Shown here: positions 1 to 10,462 of the stretch, in pieces
Layout: each line of letters begins with the position of its first letter
Position numbering within the stretch: the first letter of the stretch is position 1
Assembly: GCA_933822405.4 (NCBI GenBank)
Contig: CAKOGP040002358.1
Coordinates: 2,339 to 66,338, forward strand
Direction: 5' to 3'
DNA: 64,000 nt
DNA from: Cylindrotheca closterium
Taxonomy: Eukaryota; Bacillariophyta; Bacillariophyceae; Bacillariales; Bacillariaceae
Program-made: the position numbers and the translations under genes
Notes under the pieces: model-generated
Seen by the model: only the letters and a program-made list of their open reading frames with translations
What the model was told of the DNA's origin: nothing
The model's database searches: none

Positions 1-36
1 GTCAGATGATCCATCAAATGATCCGTCAGATGATCC
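1..36. repeat. 12-bp tandem repeat at window edge
   Basis: Three imperfect copies of a 12-bp unit built on GTCAGATGATCC lie at the very start and may continue beyond the window. No gene is visible here. Confidence 0.6.
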
Positions 37-249
37 AAAAATCAAGGTGAGGAAATACAAACTGGGAAGACATTGAAGCAGCACTTGCGAAAGGCCCTAT
101 TTCTTCCATTCTGATGACGATTTGAGGTATTGTAGAAGAAAGAAAGAAAGTAAATAAAAACGATTATGTCACTTAAAGTAGACGTATGGATCTTCTCTTT
201 TTCTACTTCTGTCAGAGGCTCGATTTTTTTTTTCATCACCAACCTGTGG

Positions 250-1110
250 TTTAAAAAGTAGAAAAAAATCTATCGCTAGCACCGCTTGATATCCAAATTA
301 AAATGTGAGGCTGGCTTTTGGCTGGTTGTTGTGTTTGATGTGAGGTGGTACTTGATTGATGGCCTAGTGACTGGAATTTTCGATTACTTTCCCCAATCTC
401 CGTTCTGTTGTATAAAAGTATTCGTAAAACCATCAATTCTTGCCCAAATGTAGAGCGAAAACGATCGCTAGCAGCCCCTAATATAGTAGTTGAGATCCTT
501 GGTTGATTGTTGTCTTTGATTTGACGTTGTTCTTGAAAGATGCCCATGTGACTGGAATTTCTGATCATTTTTCCCAATCTCCGTTCTGTTGTATAGAAGT
601 ATTTGTAAAACCATCAATTCTTGCCCAGATGCAGAACGAAAACGATCGCTAGCAGCACCATATATAGTAGTTGAAATCCTTGGCTTATTGTTGTCTTCGA
701 TTTGACGTAGTTCTTGATTGATGGCCACATGACTGGAATTTCCGATCATTTTTCCCAATTTACGTTCTGTTGTATAGAAGTATTTGACAAACCATCAGTT
801 CTTGCCCGAATGTAGAACCAAATCGATCGTTAGCGCCACCAAATATATCTAGTGAAGTCCTTGGCTGGTTGTTGTTTGATTTGATGTCGTTCTTGATTGA
901 TGGCCTTGTGACTTCAATTTCCGATTATTTTCCCAAATCTCTGCTCTGTTGCAAAAAAGTATTCGACAAACCATCAGTTCTTGCCCGAATGTAGAACCAA
1001 ATCGATCGTTAGGACCACCTGATATTGATGTAGGGTTTGCTGGCTGATTGTAGTCAATGATTTCACGTGGATCTTGAGCCACGGCCATGGAACTGAATTT
1101 ACTGGAAGTC
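250..1110. repeat. ~181-bp degenerate tandem repeat, about 4.7 units
   Basis: The segment CATCA(A/G)TTCTTGCCC recurs at 431, 612, 793 and 972, so the spacing is 181, 181 and 179 bp. A partial first unit begins near 250. Each unit also carries a CGATCG(C/T)TAG core and a TTCTGTTGTATA-like stretch. Read on the minus strand, units give similar peptides (around ASDRFRSTFGQELMV and YNRTEIG). Because 181 is not a multiple of three, the reading frame changes from unit to unit. I therefore treat the open frames of about 100 codons as by-products of the repeat rather than genes. The family is not one I recognise. Confidence 0.75.
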
Positions 1111-1575
1111 AAACGATTGTCAAAAAAAGGAATCAGACGATATCTCAATGCGAGAGCCTTTGTCGATTGTAACTTTTAAAACAATTGGGATACTCACATC
1201 TATTTGATTTTCGACTGGGAAAAGACCTCATTGTATGACATGCTTTGTATGGGTAACAAGTGCTCCAGCAAAATATGATGATTGATTGTCATTTTGGTGA
1301 TTTTGGAAACTCGTGGATAGGGTGAAGTGAATGATCCGTCTAGTACTGTACCTAACTCTACAGGATGGTACGGCCAGAGATGATCCGCAAATTGAATGTG
1401 CGGTCGTCCTGCGATTTTATAAAACAGTAAATTTGAAATTGTACGCAGTATTTTAAACGATGCAACAATAATAAGGAATTTAATCTATTGTACTAATACT
1501 AATATTGAGAAGAGCAATATGTAATTAGTTTTCAAATCAAACCTCGCTTTCTCATTCAGTTTATTATACGACGCA

Positions 1576-3487
1576 ATGGTAAAGCGACAGAAGGAAAAGC
1601 AATATCAATCTGGGCGAGAACATAGGCAAAATGCTCAGTTGCGATCTGGATCTGGATTGACTGGCGGTGTTGTTCAGCGTATACTCCCATTTCAGTGTTG
1701 CGCGCTAACACTCGTCCCATACACTCAACCAGTCTGCAATGCCCAAGGAATCTTATTTGATAGTGTCGCTCTGATGGAATTCGTGATGAAACACAAGAAG
1801 GATCCTGTCACTGGAGAACCGCTGACAACTCGGGATGTCGTTTCCCTTCGTATGGATAAGGACGACGAGAATCGATGGCAGTGTCCAGTTTTGACGAAAC
1901 CCTTTGCCGATCATACTAAAATTGTCGCAATCGTTGACCGAACCAGCAGCAAGAACAATAACGTCGAGGCCTATGTATATTCCTTTGAAGCCTACAAGGA
2001 ACTAAATGTCAAGGCAAAAAATTGGTTTGACTTGACGACGGGGAAGAAGTTCTCTCCAAAAAGGGATGTCCTAATTCTCAATGATCCACAAAACGAGGAC
2101 TTTCAGAAGCAGCGTGATATTCGAGGATTTTGGCACATACAGAACTCTCGATCGCTGGATCAAAAAAAGCAACAATTGAACGTACATCACTCTGTCACAG
2201 CAACCCGCATCATGGAAAAGCTCAAACAAGATAAAAAGAAGCGACCGACTCCTGGATCGACGTCCAACGACACGGAACATAATTGTGGCAGCGATCAGCC
2301 ATTGAAAAAACTCAAAATCTACTCCGACGATGTCACCAATGTGCAATACACGTCTGGGAAGGCTTCTGGATCCTTTACAAGTACCGCTATGGATGTTCGA
2401 AATGAAAATACTACACGGGAAGCAACGCAAGAAGAGGTCTTGCAGGCTCAGTTTCAAGTGATGCGAGCGCAGAAGGAAAAGGGATACGTGCGCATGATTA
2501 CGAGCATGGGGGATCTATTATTGGAATTGCATTGTGATATTGCCCCAAGGTTAGTGAATCCTGTACTTGGATTCTATGTATGTGTCGTATCATTTGTTTG
2601 CATACTTGTTTGCATAAGGCTCACAATGTTGCTTGGGGGGTGCTGCTTTGACTCCAACGCATATAGGACGTGTACCAACTTTTTGGGTTTATGCCAAGCC
2701 AAAAAATACGACGGGACTGCTTTCCACCGGTCTATTTCTTCTTTCATGATCCAGGGAGGACAAAGACTCTCTGGGGAAGGAAATAAGGACGACATGAGTC
2801 TTTGGGGTGGGACTTTTGCTGATGAATTTGACGACCGTTTGAAACATGATCAAAGGGGAGTCTTAAGTAGTGCTAACGGTGGTCCCAATACCAATAAGCG
2901 CCAGTTTTTTGTAAGTGCAATGATGTGATGAAAAGAAAGGATTCAAAAATTTGATGATGCTCAATCGATTCTTGTTATTCATTCATCCAAAACGCTCCTT
3001 CATTTTCCAAAAGATTACTTTCAAAGCAACACCGCATTTGGACCGAAAGCATTCTGTCTTTGGCCAAGTTGTAGACGGCAAAAAAGTCTTGAAAGAAATG
3101 GAGAAGGCTGCAACGGACAAGAAGGACAGACCTGTTGATCCAATCAAGATTGTAACAACAGAGGTTCTGGTAGACCCTGCCAAGGAGGCGGAGGACAAGG
3201 AGTTTTCACGCTTGCAAGGATTAAGAGAAGGAAGAATGGAAGCAGAGCGCCAAAAGCAAGCAAGGTCATTGGGCAAGACTGCTTTGCCTTTGGATAGACG
3301 TGGCGGAAGTATTGAGAGCAGAAATAACACTGCAACGATTGGGAAATACTTGTCCCAAACAATGATTCAATCAACAGACGTATCAGCAGACATTGATGTC
3401 ATTATTCCATCAGCACCATCTGCTAGTAAGATGAAAGAGAACAAAGTCAAAACAAATACTCAGTTTGGAAACTTTAGTTCTTGGTGA
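1576..3487 (+). CDS. U-box cyclophilin, PPIL2/CYP60 type (E3 ligase plus peptidyl-prolyl isomerase), 3 exons
   Basis: The exons are 1576-2549, 2667-2910 and 3014-3487, giving 563 aa. Introns of 117 and 103 bp start GTTAGT and GTAAGT and end in TAG and AAG. The first ~200 residues carry the bipartite U-box region of PPIL2 proteins (PFQCCALTL...PVCNAQGILFD, then RWQCPVLTKPFADHTKIVAI). A basic linker follows. The cyclophilin domain is split by both introns: MITSMGDLLLELHCDIAP, then YDGTAFHRSISSFMIQGG and GGPNTNKRQFF, then HLDRKHSVFGQVVDG. The family's architecture and the conserved DRPVDPIKI tail match. PPIL2 proteins are nuclear and associate with the spliceosome; that role is inferred from the family. 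The first intron is a multiple of three without a stop, so an unspliced message stays open through it. Confidence 0.92.
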
Positions 3488-3859
3488 ATCACATGATGGA
3501 ATTTTGGGTGTTGCTGCATGCTAATTGGATGAAATAGGGTGATCATGAGGACAGCATAGGTACTGGATATGACAATTCCCACTATAAAGAAAAGATAAGT
3601 TTTGGCAGCAGTGTCCACCTTTGCAATATTTGACATGGCAGGGCGCAGAAGGCAAACTAAGGCGGGATGCGATGCAGACTTTGTAAATTTAGTTTTATTT
3701 TAGTAGCATTGATGAGAGTTTTTATGCCCGATTCCGTTTGTGTTTGTTTTAGGGCTTCAAGTTGTGTCCTTTTCAACGCCACACCTGTTTCTCACAAACT
3801 ACCCAGTTCCAAGAGATTCCAAAAAGTGACTTTTCATATAAAACAATGTGCCCGCATTC
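3488..3859. other. intergenic, no gene seen
   Basis: This is AT-rich sequence between the 3' ends of the cyclophilin gene and the broken minus-strand gene. Open frames here are short and have no recognisable content. Confidence 0.5.
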
Positions 3860-4530
3860 TCAACCAAGGGTAATGTCTTTTGGTGGCCCATCCCCAGAAC
3901 GATCACCAACTTCCATTTTGGGAAACAGGTAACGATTATTGGGATTCTGCAGCATCATCCGGAAGATTTCATCTCGCCGCTCATCTTCATCCATAAAATC
4001 AAGATTAGAACGAGCAAAGGCCATTCGCTTTTCTTCTTGGATGCTCTCAACTCTGCCAAAAATACTATCCCATGGTGCTCGTGTCAGGAAGGATTCCGGG
4101 AAAGAATCATTTTCACTTGGATCATCCAGAAAATGCTTGATAAGGTATACTAGTACTGCTTCCTAACGTGATGCCTCGAGTTTCATGAGATCCCTGGATT
4201 CTTGCTTAAACCAATAAAAGTGTCAGCGATCATTTTGATCTGTCATAAGGGTTAGAACTCCAGTCTTGTGGTTCAATCTGGACGCAGCACAATGCTGCAG
4301 CACAGCCTGCCTTTGTATTTTGTCATGTTCTTGGTTTTTATCCTTTTTAAGTTCAATACCAATCAAAATACTGTATACTGTGTTTCGCAGTTGAGATGTT
4401 TGGAATGTGGCCGGCAAGAACAACAACGTCAATGTTTCCTTTCATTCTTGGCCCGGGTGAAGGCAGCAAGTCTGTTTCCAAGAGCTCCTTTGCTTTCGAA
4501 GCTTCGAATATATTTTAACTGAGTCCGGAG
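3860..4530 (-). pseudogene. broken minus-strand gene, possibly nuclease-like (unrecognised family)
   Basis: Read from 4432 down to the stop at 3860-3862, a single frame gives protein-like sequence, interrupted by TGA at 4223-4225 and TAG at 4163-4165. It includes IGIELKKDKNQEHDKIQRQA, HKTGVLTLMTDQND, HFYWFKQESRDLMKLEA and PWDSIFGRVESIQEEKR, ending FPKMEVGDRSGDGPPKDI. Further upstream (4433-4530) the similarity-like reading continues in another frame (LLPSPGPRMKGNIDVVVLAGH). I interpret this as a gene disabled by two stops and at least one frameshift. An ExK motif (IELKK) beside a helix-like stretch recalls PD-(D/E)XK nucleases and Crinkler-type C-termini, but that is only a suggestion. It is divergent from the gene at 4835. 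Confidence 0.5.
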
Positions 4531-4834
4531 CGAAATCCCAGCCCCTTAAGTTATGCCAACGGAGGATTTGTGATGAAAGCGGTGGGATGTAGACAAAGCA
4601 AAAGCAAAAAAAGCTGACGGTCTTGACCGAGCAGCTAAGCTCCTTCTATCGTCTCCATCATCCCACAAGCTCCCATTGCGAACAATGTCTTCTCCAAATC
4701 TTCCGTGACACTCTTCGCTCCGTCCGCCAACGACGGAAATTGAGACTAAGGAAGAGCTAGAAACGCCCATACGTCTCCCGTCTTGCCGATCAAGCACCGA
4801 CGCATATATAATAAAACACTACAGTATTTATATC

Positions 4835-6177
4835 ATGCCTGAGGATCAGGAAGACCTTCGAAAGCTTCGTATAGGCTTTTGCGTGAAGCAGAAGCTGGAA
4901 AAAAAGCAGCAGAAGAGAGAGCAGGTAAAGCAGAAGCTGAAAAAATTGCAGCAGAAGCTGGAAAAAAAGCAGCAGAAGAGAGAGCAATGGGAACTTTATA
5001 TGGAACCATCCACGATATCATAGATGAAAAACTAAAGCAAATTCCAGAAGGTGCGATACAAGCTGTAACGCGGCTGCATCAATGTGATGTATTCTACAAA
5101 GAAGCAATCGCCGCAGCAATGAATGCGAATAATGACACTGACCAAGTGGCCGATGGGAGTACCCGTTGCTCTGGTTACGATGAGGACAGGGATTCGTCAG
5201 CCAAGAAACGACGAATCCATTCCTTACAGAATTTAGCTCTTGATGGTTGCGAGCGTCAAACTGCCGAAAAGGCTCACCTTTTACCGCACAGCAGCCGCTG
5301 CGCATCGTATTATGGCGAATTGCTCGAGGCACTGGTCGGAGTAGAGTTGAAAGGTGATGCTAAGACACGGAAGCGCAAGCTGCAAATTCTCATTCACGGA
5401 GTGCTCGATAAGGAAACATCAAAGCGGAAAGCAAAAACTGGTATCAAGCATTGCAAAATGAACATGATACGGGTCCTGGGCCAGAGCGTCATGGATAAAA
5501 ATCCAAATCGAGTTCTCTTCTTACCAATCATGACTCTGGAAGATGTGCTCAACTTCAACGATCAAACTTCCTTTTCAGTTGCGATACTATGTGCTACTCC
5601 AAGTGTTTACCAAGCCATGTTGTGGCTGAACGAATATGAACTTGTTACCAAAACGGAGATGAAGCTTGCGTTGAAAACACTTGAGAGCTTTACATTGGCA
5701 GTAGCCAAGCATCGCAAAAATCTGCAAAATAATGGCCAGGACGACTTCAACTCTCTCGAAACAATTGGAACAGAGAAAACTTATCTTGATGAGGCAAGGG
5801 AAAATATCAAGAATTCCATGGTCCAAGTTGCAACTCTCAAAACAAAGTATGAAGGCACGAACGAAGAAGACACTTTTCCAAAAGTTATGAAAATTGAATT
5901 GTCAAATCAACAACCCAAGGGAAAAGTTGTCGCAACAACGTGTGATCCATGGTTGCTTTGCTTAAAGAGTGCTGTGATGTATTCCAGTTTCCTTGGAAAG
6001 AAGCTATTGCCAGGCTGTCGCGACCATGATTCGGAAACGACCTCGGATTGGTCTGGATTCCAAGACTGTTGGTATATTCCTCCGGTACCCGAGGAGGTGG
6101 AAGCAGTGGCGACTGACTGTGGCGATGATTCGGACCTGAGTAGTATTGGATCGGCGATGGGGAAACAAGAAAAATAA
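4835..6177 (+). CDS. coiled-coil protein of unknown function, start frameshifted
   Basis: The main frame (4879-6177, ~432 codons) has no upstream ATG before a stop at 4840-4842. An ATG at 4835 opens a peptide MPEDQEDLRKLR in another frame that would join naturally by one base near 4873. The gene therefore looks like it carries a 1-bp deletion, or a sequencing error. If translation starts inside the main frame, the first ATG is at 4987. The N-terminus is an Ala/Glu/Lys coiled coil made of an internal tandem duplication (EAGKKAAEERA twice). The rest (YYGELLEALVGVELKGDAK, VLFLPIMTLEDVLNFND, VYQAMLWLNEYELVTKTEMK) is globular, with no family I recognise, and ends in an acidic tail. The polyA-rich TAATAATAATAAAAT just after the stop may serve 3' processing. 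Confidence 0.6.
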
Positions 6178-6765
6178 TAATAATAAAATATTATGTATGA
6201 AAATGGATGCAAAGAAAGAAGAATGGGCCAGTTTTCAAGACGATGCAAAGCAAATTCTATTTGATACGTAGAATATTATATAGTCTTAGTCGACGATGCT
6301 GATGATCAATAGCCTGAATAATTGAGGTATTCAGATGATGACGACAACAAACGATTTTGAAGAAAAAACTAGCTGGATGTCGCACAATCGCACGTGTGGC
6401 TTCTTGAGTCCAATCTTTCATTTCTTCTCGAGTTCAACATTGTTGAGTACACTGATTGGTGTACAAATAATAAATGATCATTTAATTGCCGATTTACGCT
6501 AGCTTGTGATACATAGCAAATACTTGGGGGAAGAGCATACCCGGCAGAGTCTCGATGACTCTGGCGTTGATTATCAGAATCCAACATAGATCAGAGTAGC
6601 TGTATAATTGACTTTCATCTCTGGGAGAAACTCCCTAGACCTTCACTACCCATTTTAACGATTCTCCGGGACTTGCATGTTAATTGCGTGGCTAGTCAAA
6701 CCTCTTCTGAGGGTTCTGAGTATTCCTGCCTTCTCGCGCAAATCAATATCCGGGCTGATTAAGTC
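6178..6765. other. intergenic, no gene seen
   Basis: No coding sequence or repeat is recognised between the coiled-coil gene and the Copia remnant. Possible 5' flank of the Copia fragment, but no LTR is identified. Confidence 0.4.
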
Positions 6766-7896
6766 AGTGCAATCTTGTATATTTTGTGTTATGTTGATGA
6801 CATCTTATATTTTGTGTTATGTTGATGACATCTTGTGCATGTCTGAAAACGCTAAAGATGTTATGGAACAGATAAGCTACAAATTCAAGTTCAAGAAGGA
6901 CAAGATTGAACAGCCTGAAAGCTACCTTGGAGCGGGTGTCAAAAGAAAGGTTTTAGACGGTCAGCACATGTGGACTATGTCCAGTTATGACTATGTTACA
7001 GCTGCTGTGAAGAACGTCAAAGCAACCCTGAAAGACAATCAGAGGTGGAACTTACCAAAGAAAGCCGTCACTCCAATGAATAGCGATTATACACCAGAGC
7101 TAGATGTTTCAAGTGAGTTAAACGCACATGACCACACATACTTTCAAGAATTGATTGGGGTCTTAAGGTGGGCCACGGAGATCGGACGCGTTGATATTCT
7201 ACTGGAAGTTTCTCTTTTGAGTCAATACCAGGCAGGGCCAGGGGAAGGACACATGGAACAATTGTTGCGGATTTTTGCCTACTTGGATCAACACCCAAAG
7301 ATGACTCTATACTTTGATTGGAGAATCCCAAACGCAGATTTTTCCGGAGTCAAGTCATCGTACAAGGAGTTCCGTACTCTATACAGAGATGCTGAGGAAC
7401 AATTGCCATCGAACATGCCAAAACCAATGCCTTGCATGCAGCAAACAAGAAGACTCGTAGATCGCATACCGGCTATGCCATCTTCTTGAATAGGGCGCCT
7501 ATTGTTTGGCACAGCCGGAGGCAGAATACAGTGGAGGCCAGCACTTTTGGGGCTGAATTCATTGCTCTGAAATCATGTATTGAAGTAATTACGCAATTAC
7601 GCTACAAGTTGCGTATGTTTGGGATCCCACTGGATGAGGAACCAACACAGGAACCAACACAGGAACCAACACAGGCGTTAGTGGACAATGAAGCGGTTGT
7701 TAAAAACTTGTCACTGGTAGAAACTACGTTGAACAAAAAGGACAATTCAATTGCTTATCATTATGCACGTTGGAATGTGGCAGCTTGGGTGATTGCAGTT
7801 TCATGGATTGATGGTGCAATCAATATTGCAGATGCATTTACAAAGCGATTAACACAGATGAGGAGAGAAAACCTTTTTGGTTCTTGGGTTTATTGA
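6766..7896 (+). pseudogene. Copia retrotransposon 3' remnant: reverse transcriptase thumb and RNase H
   Basis: From about 6806 the frame reads ILCYVDDILCMSENAKDVMEQ, the YVDD active-site motif of Ty1/Copia reverse transcriptase, then FQELIGVLRWATEIGRVDILLEV and LLRIFAYLDQHP. RNase H follows in another frame (7432-7896): NKKTRRSHTGYAIFLNRAP, STFGAEFIALKSCIEVITQLRYK, LVDNEAVV, SWIDGAINIADAFTKRL. The shift near 7430 coincides with loss of the expected short segment between PNMPKP and the RNase H start. A 28-bp tandem duplication (6778-6833) disrupts the frame at the YVDD motif. A 12-bp unit (EPTQ) is triplicated at 7638-7674. Upstream RT, integrase and gag are absent on this strand. It is a dead fragment. 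Confidence 0.88.
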
Positions 7897-8075
7897 GCAA
7901 CCTATGGATCACATTGATCCTTAGCTTGAGGGGACCAAATAAAGGTCACCGTGCTATTAGATACGCACGCATAGTCTGTACGCAGTAACGTACAGAATTG
8001 GTGATGGACCACACACATCATCACAACTTTCTAGATTTCCTTTTACGAACGTCTATCAACTTTCCTTTACTTTTA
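7897..8075. other. possible 3' UTR/LTR remnant of the + strand Copia fragment
   Basis: A G-rich stretch (GCTTGAGGGGACC) follows the RNase H stop, as expected for a polypurine tract, and then AT-rich sequence runs to the end of the opposing element. No second LTR copy is found in the window, so the LTR assignment is unproven. Confidence 0.25.
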
Positions 8076-8609
8076 TCATCCTCCTAGTAAGTCTATCGCT
8101 ACACGACATATTTTACATTCATTGATATCATCAAATTGTCCATGTAGATTGAAATCATGTTCATCTTCATCTTCAGGTTCATAGTCCTGATCAAAGGCTT
8201 CTTCCAAGTAAACTTGTTTGGTGTCATCCACTCCTGCGATTTGATTGCCATCTTGAAATGTCTCCAAATCTCTCTTCTTATCGAAAAACTTTGTGGAAGT
8301 AACACCTTTGGCGGCAGCAGCCCAAGCTTCAACACACTGGATTACTTGGTCGGTAACAGGTAATACGACAACCTTGGGTTGGGAAATCATCTTCTTAGTA
8401 TTGAGGTTGAGCACTCGGTGCCCAGTACATTGTCCCTTTGTAGGTTCAATGTAAATCGCTTCGATACTTTGCGGTTCCATCAAATTGTTGGAATCCGTCC
8501 CAATTGCATGAACATATTGTCCAAGTTCAGCAACCATGTCACTCATGTAGTTGATATTGACATTATCAATGAGTTGCTGCAGACTGAAATGTAATGAGAT
8601 ACTGTCTTT
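8076..8609 (-). pseudogene. Copia integrase-RT spacer, truncated
   Basis: After TAG 8610 the same frame continues with KDSISLHFSLQQLIDNVNIN and MVAELGQYVHAIGTDSNNLM, then HRVLNLNTKKMISQPKVVVL. This is the segment after integrase in Copia polyproteins, where the element's amino-acid sequence usually switches to an acidic linker before RT. Here an acidic linker (DQDYEPEDEDEHDF) is present, and the frame then ends at 8076. Confidence 0.75.
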
Positions 8610-8612
8610 CTA

Positions 8613-9302
8613 GGGAAAGACATTCAATAGCTCGGCGGCTTGACGTCCAAGACATTCAGTGATCACCTTTGGGACCACTCTGTAGGGTAAACGTGCAAGA
8701 GCTACTCTGACTCTTTCTTTCAGCGTCCTATTGTTTCGCTCAGCGGTAGGCTTGTGGTCCCCAGCTGCAGCCGGGTCAATAGTAACACCCATACCCTCTA
8801 GCATATCATCCGTTAGAGGAATGAATGCCCAATCACACTTGATTGTCTTGACTTGAACGCCTGCCTTGTTGTAGCGGCGGAATATCTTATCCAATGCGTC
8901 AAATACAGGGTCAGTCTTCAGGTTCTGCATGTGAATACATGAGCGATAACGCACAGTGCTATCAATGCAGGTGAGAAACTTAGCATTCTCGATCTCCATG
9001 TGATCAATACAGACGGTAATAGATCGATTATGTTGATACAATTCCTCTTGTGGACTGAAGAAGTCATCGTGTGTCTTCTTTGGAGTTGGTCTTGTTGACT
9101 TGCCTTTTAATGTAGATGCCTCAGGTCCAAAGATTGCTTTGGCATGATTGATCGCTTCTCCAGTGATAGGACAGTTCTTGATGAGACCAGATTGGATCGC
9201 ATACTTCAGACTTTTGGTGCTTGGAGCATTGAGTATGTGCATCGCACTTCTTGCTTCCATCGCAGCCTTGACTTGTCTTGGAGTGAATCCTTACTTGTTC
9301 TT
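8613..9302 (-). pseudogene. Copia integrase
   Basis: It lies in the same frame as the protease, after stops at 9303 and 9291: GFTPRQVKAAMEARSAMHIL, then the zinc-binding-like region GLIKNCPITGEAINHAKAIF. Catalytic core: VCIDHMEIENAKFLTCIDST (first Asp), VKTIKCDWAF (second Asp) and PTAERNNRTLKERVRVALAR (Glu). The frame ends GRQAAELLNVFP at TAG 8610-8612. The three acidic residues of the DDE core look present, so the damage is in stops rather than in the core. Confidence 0.85.
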
Positions 9303-9305
9303 TCA

Positions 9306-10462
9306 AACAGTTGCCATCTTGGGGGTCATCCTGAGTCCAGCATATCCATTCTGTTTGTTTGAAGAAAGTTCGAAATTTGGTTGATTATTTAAGTTGCTTA
9401 ACTGGCGACGGTACATTGCACTTGTCTCTTTGGCAGCTGGTTCGACATTTGCTCCAAGTTGCTCCAACACATACACACCCTTACGATTCACAAATTGCAT
9501 CTTTCTGTCTCCATCACAATGCACAATAAAGGCATTGTCAGCATCAGTATCCATAGTAATGCGGTATCCCGCAGCAATCATCTCGCGCATAGCAAGTACA
9601 TTGGCAATTCCATCTTCATTGTGATAAACTGGAGGCGGAAAACCTTCTTCGTCGAGAACTCTGCTGCCCACGTTGGTGTGCAAATCGAGCTCCTTCTCAG
9701 CATGACGGAGTCCATGCATGAGTTCACCATTACAAATGGTGGTGTTGGTACAACCACTGTCCATGATGACATGATTGTACAATCCAAATGGGTCTCTTTC
9801 TCTTCTGCAGCTTTGAATAAACTGCAGACCTAGATCTGCCTCAGTGGGAAGATCAGGCAAATCTTCATCTTCACCAGCATAGTACCAGCCGGCTTGAAGT
9901 TCGACATTTGTCGTACCAGCAGGACATGGAATAAGATAGACATCATTGCCATTCTCATCCTTTCCCTTGATAGCATTGTGGAAGACATTTGACGTATCGT
10001 AATAGCCGGTCTTCACGACCTGCGGAGTTTGAGCTTGAGTTGCATCAAATCCTTGGCGCACTTGAGCAACACTGAAGCCTTGATGGCCAAGTTGCATTCC
10101 ACTGAACGCAATTTCACCATTAGCATTCATTGAGTAAGGGACAGTCAAAGTGCCGCCACCTTGAGTTGGAATCTGCATGAGCTGCATTCCCAAAGGAACT
10201 TGCATCATCTGATTACCTGTAGTACCAGCAAGCCGCAAAGGTGTGTTAACGCTTCCCGCAACGCTCGATGCTCCACTTGTGGATGCAGAAGCTCCAGGAA
10301 CTATAGCTGGAACAGTAGCTGGGAGAGTTGCTCCAATCTGATTCAGATTGAGCTTCTTCCCATAGTCAACATATTCATCAGGATGCTTCCATTGAATCTT
10401 TGGTAGCAGTCTGTCTGGGCATTTTGGAGACATATGGTCTTCGTTGCCACATACATAACATG
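9306..10462 (-). pseudogene. Copia zinc knuckle and aspartic protease
   Basis: The frame opens with the CCHC knuckle CYVCGNEDHMSPKC (CX2CX4HX4C). A Gln/Ala/Val-rich linker follows, then the protease signature VIMDSGCTNTTIC, with Asp in D-S-G as in retroviral-type aspartic proteases. Downstream are ITMDTDADNAFIVHCDGDRK and a G(V)YVLEQLG segment that typically precedes integrase. It ends at TGA 9303-9305, after KMATV. The frame is continuous with the integrase below apart from stops. Confidence 0.85.

Noticed and set aside
42..1148. Minus-strand open frames of 66-108 codons
   Set aside because: They lie in the 181-bp repeat, change frame between units and overlap each other.
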